Part shown: positions 5,218 to 7,025 of the stretch, piece by piece
Layout: each line of letters begins with the position of its first letter
Position numbering within the stretch: the first letter of the stretch is position 1
From: Belnapia sp.
GTDB lineage: Bacteria > Pseudomonadota > Alphaproteobacteria > Acetobacterales > Acetobacteraceae
Assembly (NCBI GenBank): GCA_028291445.1
Contig: JAQGIA010000661.1
Coordinates: 1 to 7,025 of the forward strand
Length of the DNA: 7,025 nucleotides
Direction: 5' to 3'
Notes under the pieces: generated by a model
What the model was told of the DNA's origin: nothing
What the model saw: the letters and a program-made list of their open reading frames with translations, nothing else
Database searches by the model: none
Program-made: the position numbers and the translations under genes

Positions 5218-5461
5218 GGAATTTCGGACTACCGATCGCTACGGGATGGCTCCACGCATCTTAGTCTGCGCGAAGATTCTTGCTAGATACAACTTAAACG
5301 TGAATGCACTATCGTAATAAACAAATAATCCGAAAGCTTATTTATATCACAACAGTGTGATAATGGGAGTTGAGGGGCAGGTGGCGTTCTTTTGCCCTGA
5401 AACTTTCCACAGCATGGGTCGAAACAGGTTTTTGGCCACGCATCATATTTGATACGGAATA
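5218..5461. other. Gene-free A+T-rich intergenic region between permease end and kinase start
   Basis: I find no credible gene in these 244 bases. Both neighbours are on the - strand, so this gap follows the permease stop and contains the upstream region of the kinase. Bases 5281-5360 are 55 of 80 A/T by direct count, against a very GC-rich background, which suits a promoter. The part next to the permease stop (5363-5461) contains only weak repeats: GGGCA/TGCCC with a 13-nt loop at 5375-5397, and ATCA/TGAT at 5442-5453. Neither has a U-run on the - strand, so no clear terminator is seen. Confidence 0.65.
5341..5362 (-). promoter_or_regulatory. Perfect palindromic operator candidate with adjoining -10-like box upstream of the kinase
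   Basis: TATCACA (5345-5351) and TGTGATA (5356-5362) are exact reverse complements around a 4-nt centre, giving an 18-bp palindrome. On the - strand a TATAAA (5341-5346) overlaps its end and could be a -10 box, about 125 nt before the kinase ATG, with no convincing -35. The half-site spacing (TCACA-N4-TGTGA) differs from the CRP arrangement (TGTGA-N6-TCACA), so a dimeric regulator of another family is more likely. A stem in the permease mRNA tail is the alternative. Confidence 0.45.
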
Positions 5462-7025
5462 TTATGATTTCTTCATGATTCGAGTCAGCGTCAGCACTGG
5501 CAGCAGTCCCACCACGACGATGAGCAACGCCGCCGTGCTGGCTTCCGCCAGCCTTTCGTCGGCGGCCAGGCTATGGATCCGCACTGCCAAAGTATCGAAA
5601 TCGAACGGCCGGATGATGAGGGTCGCCGGCAGTTCCTTCATGGTATCGACGAAGACCAGCAGGAAGCCGGTCAGCAGGCTGCCGCTGGCCAGTGGCAGTT
5701 CCACCCGCAGCACCGCCGCGCCGGGCCGGGCACCGAGCACCCGCGCCGCTTCCCGCAGGCTGGGTCGGATGCGGGCGAGGCCGCTGTCGACCGCCGAAAG
5801 CGCCACGGCGAGGAAACGTACGAGATAGGCGAAGACCAAGGCGCCGATGCCGCCCGAGAGCAGCAGCCCGGTCGAGACGCCGAACCGCGCCCGCAGCCAG
5901 CCGTCCAGCGCATTATCGAACAGCCCGAGCGGCACCAGCGTGCCGACCGCGATGACCGAGCCGGGGATGGCGTAGCCGAGCCCGGCGACCCGCAGCGCCA
6001 GCCGCTGGGTGGGGCGCGGATAAAGCCGGGCGGCCCAGGCCAGCAACCCGGCCAGCGCCACCGCGAACAGCGCCGCGAGCCCGGCCAGCAGCAGCGAATT
6101 CCGGGCAAACGGCAGGAAGCGGGCGGGCGAGAGCGGATCGCCGACCTCGATCATCAGCGCCAGCAGCACCCCGGCCGGCACCAGGAAGCCGAGCGTCACG
6201 GGCAGGGCGCAGGCGGCGAAGGCGGCCGCCGCCCGCCAGCCCGCCAGCGGCACCGGGCGCAGCGGCGGCTGGCGGTTGGTGGTCGGATGGAACCGGCGGC
6301 CGCCGCGGGAAAGCTGTTCGGCCAGCAGCAGCAGTGCCACCAGCCCCATGAGGCAGGCGGCGAGCTGGCTGGCGGCGCCGCGGTCGCCCAGGCCGAACCA
6401 GGCCTCGTACAGGCCGGTGGTGAAGGTGCGGACGGCGAAATGCTGCACCGTGCCGAAATCCGCCAGCGTCTCCATCAGCGCCAGCGCCACCCCGGCGACG
6501 ATGGCCGGGCGGGCCATCGGCAGGGCGAGGCGGAAGAAGCAGCCGGTCAGCGAATGGCCGAGGGTGCGGGAGGCTTCGATCAGGCCAACGCTCTGCTGCT
6601 GGAAGGCGCTGCGGCAGAGCAGGTACACATAGGGATACAGCACCATGCCCAGCATCAGCGCGGCGCCCGGCAGGCTGCGGATCTCGGGGAACCAGTACTG
6701 GCCCCAGCGCAGGCCGGTGGCGTTGCGCAGCGCGGTCTGCACCGGCCCGGCGACGTCCATCAGCCAGGTATAGGCATAGCCGCAGACATAGGCCGGCATG
6801 GCCATGGGCAGCAGCAGCGCCACCTCCAGCATCCGGTGTCCGGGGAAGCGGCAGGCGGTGACCAGCCAGGCGGAGAGCGCCCCGGCGGAGCCGACCAGCA
6901 GCGCCACGAACAGCGCCAGCAGCGCCGAATTGCCCAGCATCTCCGGCAGGGTGGTGGCGGCGATATGGCGCCAGACCGCGCCGGCCGGCACCGCGGCGGC
7001 GACCAGCACCGCCACCAGCGGCGCC
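5462..7025 (-). CDS. fbpB: Iron(III) ABC transporter permease, FbpB/SfuB type, two-lobed (N-terminus outside window)
   Basis: The frame is open to the window edge; 520 C-terminal residues are visible and stop at 5462-5464, so a short N-terminal piece is missing (family members are about 540-560 residues). It is a fused double permease: many hydrophobic segments in two halves, each ending with a cytoplasmic EAA loop that contacts the ATPase. EAA loop 1 is EASRTLGHS (around 6550-6577) and EAA loop 2 is EAARVLGARPG (around 5720-5752). The C-terminal stretch VDTMKELPATLIIRPFDFDTL followed by LAADERLAEAS is characteristic of ferric iron importers of the FbpB/SfuB/FutB family. It should move Fe(III) received from the periplasmic binding protein across the inner membrane. 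The likely binding protein is encoded on the other strand at 1325-2368, separated by Bfd, Bfr and a two-component pair; the ATPase gene is not visible. A GTG at 7015 could act as a start but is internal by family length. Confidence 0.9.
   Translation of the reverse strand, partial: APLVAVLVAAAVPAGAVWRHIAATTLPEMLGNSALLALFVALLVGSAGALSAWLVTACRFPGHRMLEVALLLPMAMPAYVCGYAYTWLMDVAGPVQTALRNATGLRWGQYWFPEIRSLPGAALMLGMVLYPYVYLLCRSAFQQQSVGLIEASRTLGHSLTGCFFRLALPMARPAIVAGVALALMETLADFGTVQHFAVRTFTTGLYEAWFGLGDRGAASQLAACLMGLVALLLLAEQLSRGGRRFHPTTNRQPPLRPVPLAGWRAAAAFAACALPVTLGFLVPAGVLLALMIEVGDPLSPARFLPFARNSLLLAGLAALFAVALAGLLAWAARLYPRPTQRLALRVAGLGYAIPGSVIAVGTLVPLGLFDNALDGWLRARFGVSTGLLLSGGIGALVFAYLVRFLAVALSAVDSGLARIRPSLREAARVLGARPGAAVLRVELPLASGSLLTGFLLVFVDTMKELPATLIIRPFDFDTLAVRIHSLAADERLAEASTAALLIVVVGLLPVLTLTRIMKKS

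Noticed and set aside
5345..5362. CRP binding site
   Set aside because: The half-sites are in the opposite order (TCACA-N4-TGTGA) to the CRP consensus (TGTGA-N6-TCACA).
5370..5828. Open frame on the + strand starting in the A+T-rich gap
   Set aside because: Most of it is antisense to the permease C-terminus, its Ser/Arg-rich product has no motif, and no ribosome site supports the start.
1..7025. tRNA, rRNA, CRISPR array, insertion sequence or prophage genes
   Set aside because: I saw no regularly spaced repeats, transposase motifs or tRNA-like cloverleaf; the gaps are short and explained by promoters or hairpins.

Overview
The window is strongly GC-rich and densely coded, with every long gene in an alphaproteobacterial style. 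A COQ9-family ubiquinone gene, the high GC, and an intergenic palindrome of a kind I associate with Acetobacteraceae (Roseomonas-like genomes) suggest an alphaproteobacterium of the order Rhodospirillales. The family-level guess is inference only. The central theme is iron, with a separate two-component sensor whose membrane domain looks like the plant ethylene receptor.

Layout, left to right. Positions 1-369 (+) hold the C-terminal part of a COQ9-family protein. Positions 462-1250 (+) hold an HpcH/HpaI-type class II aldolase. A short gap with a Fur-box-like palindrome over a promoter (about 1251-1298) precedes an iron gene run on the + strand. That run is a Tat-type periplasmic Fe(III)-binding protein (1325-2368), a bacterioferritin-associated ferredoxin, Bfd (2392-2586), and a bacterioferritin, Bfr (2674-3174). 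A structured, gene-free gap (3175-3313) lies between convergent genes. On the - strand follow a single-domain response regulator (3314-3691) and, overlapping it by ATGA, a histidine kinase (3688-5217) with an ETR1-like ethylene-binding domain. An A+T-rich gap (5218-5461) with a perfect 18-bp palindrome comes next. A two-lobed FbpB/SfuB-type iron ABC permease (5462 to the window end, - strand, N-terminus missing) closes the window.

How the genes work together. The binding protein and the permease are two parts of a Fe(III) ABC importer; the ATPase is not in the window. Bfr stores iron and Bfd is the electron-delivering partner that releases it. Putting import, release and storage next to each other behind one Fur-like operator is notable, because import and storage usually respond to iron in opposite directions. 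A hairpin between bfd and bfr could let them be expressed differently. The kinase/regulator pair sits between the two transporter parts. Its kinase has all the residues used for Cu(I) and ethylene binding in ETR1, at a constant numbering offset, and is the most interesting item here.
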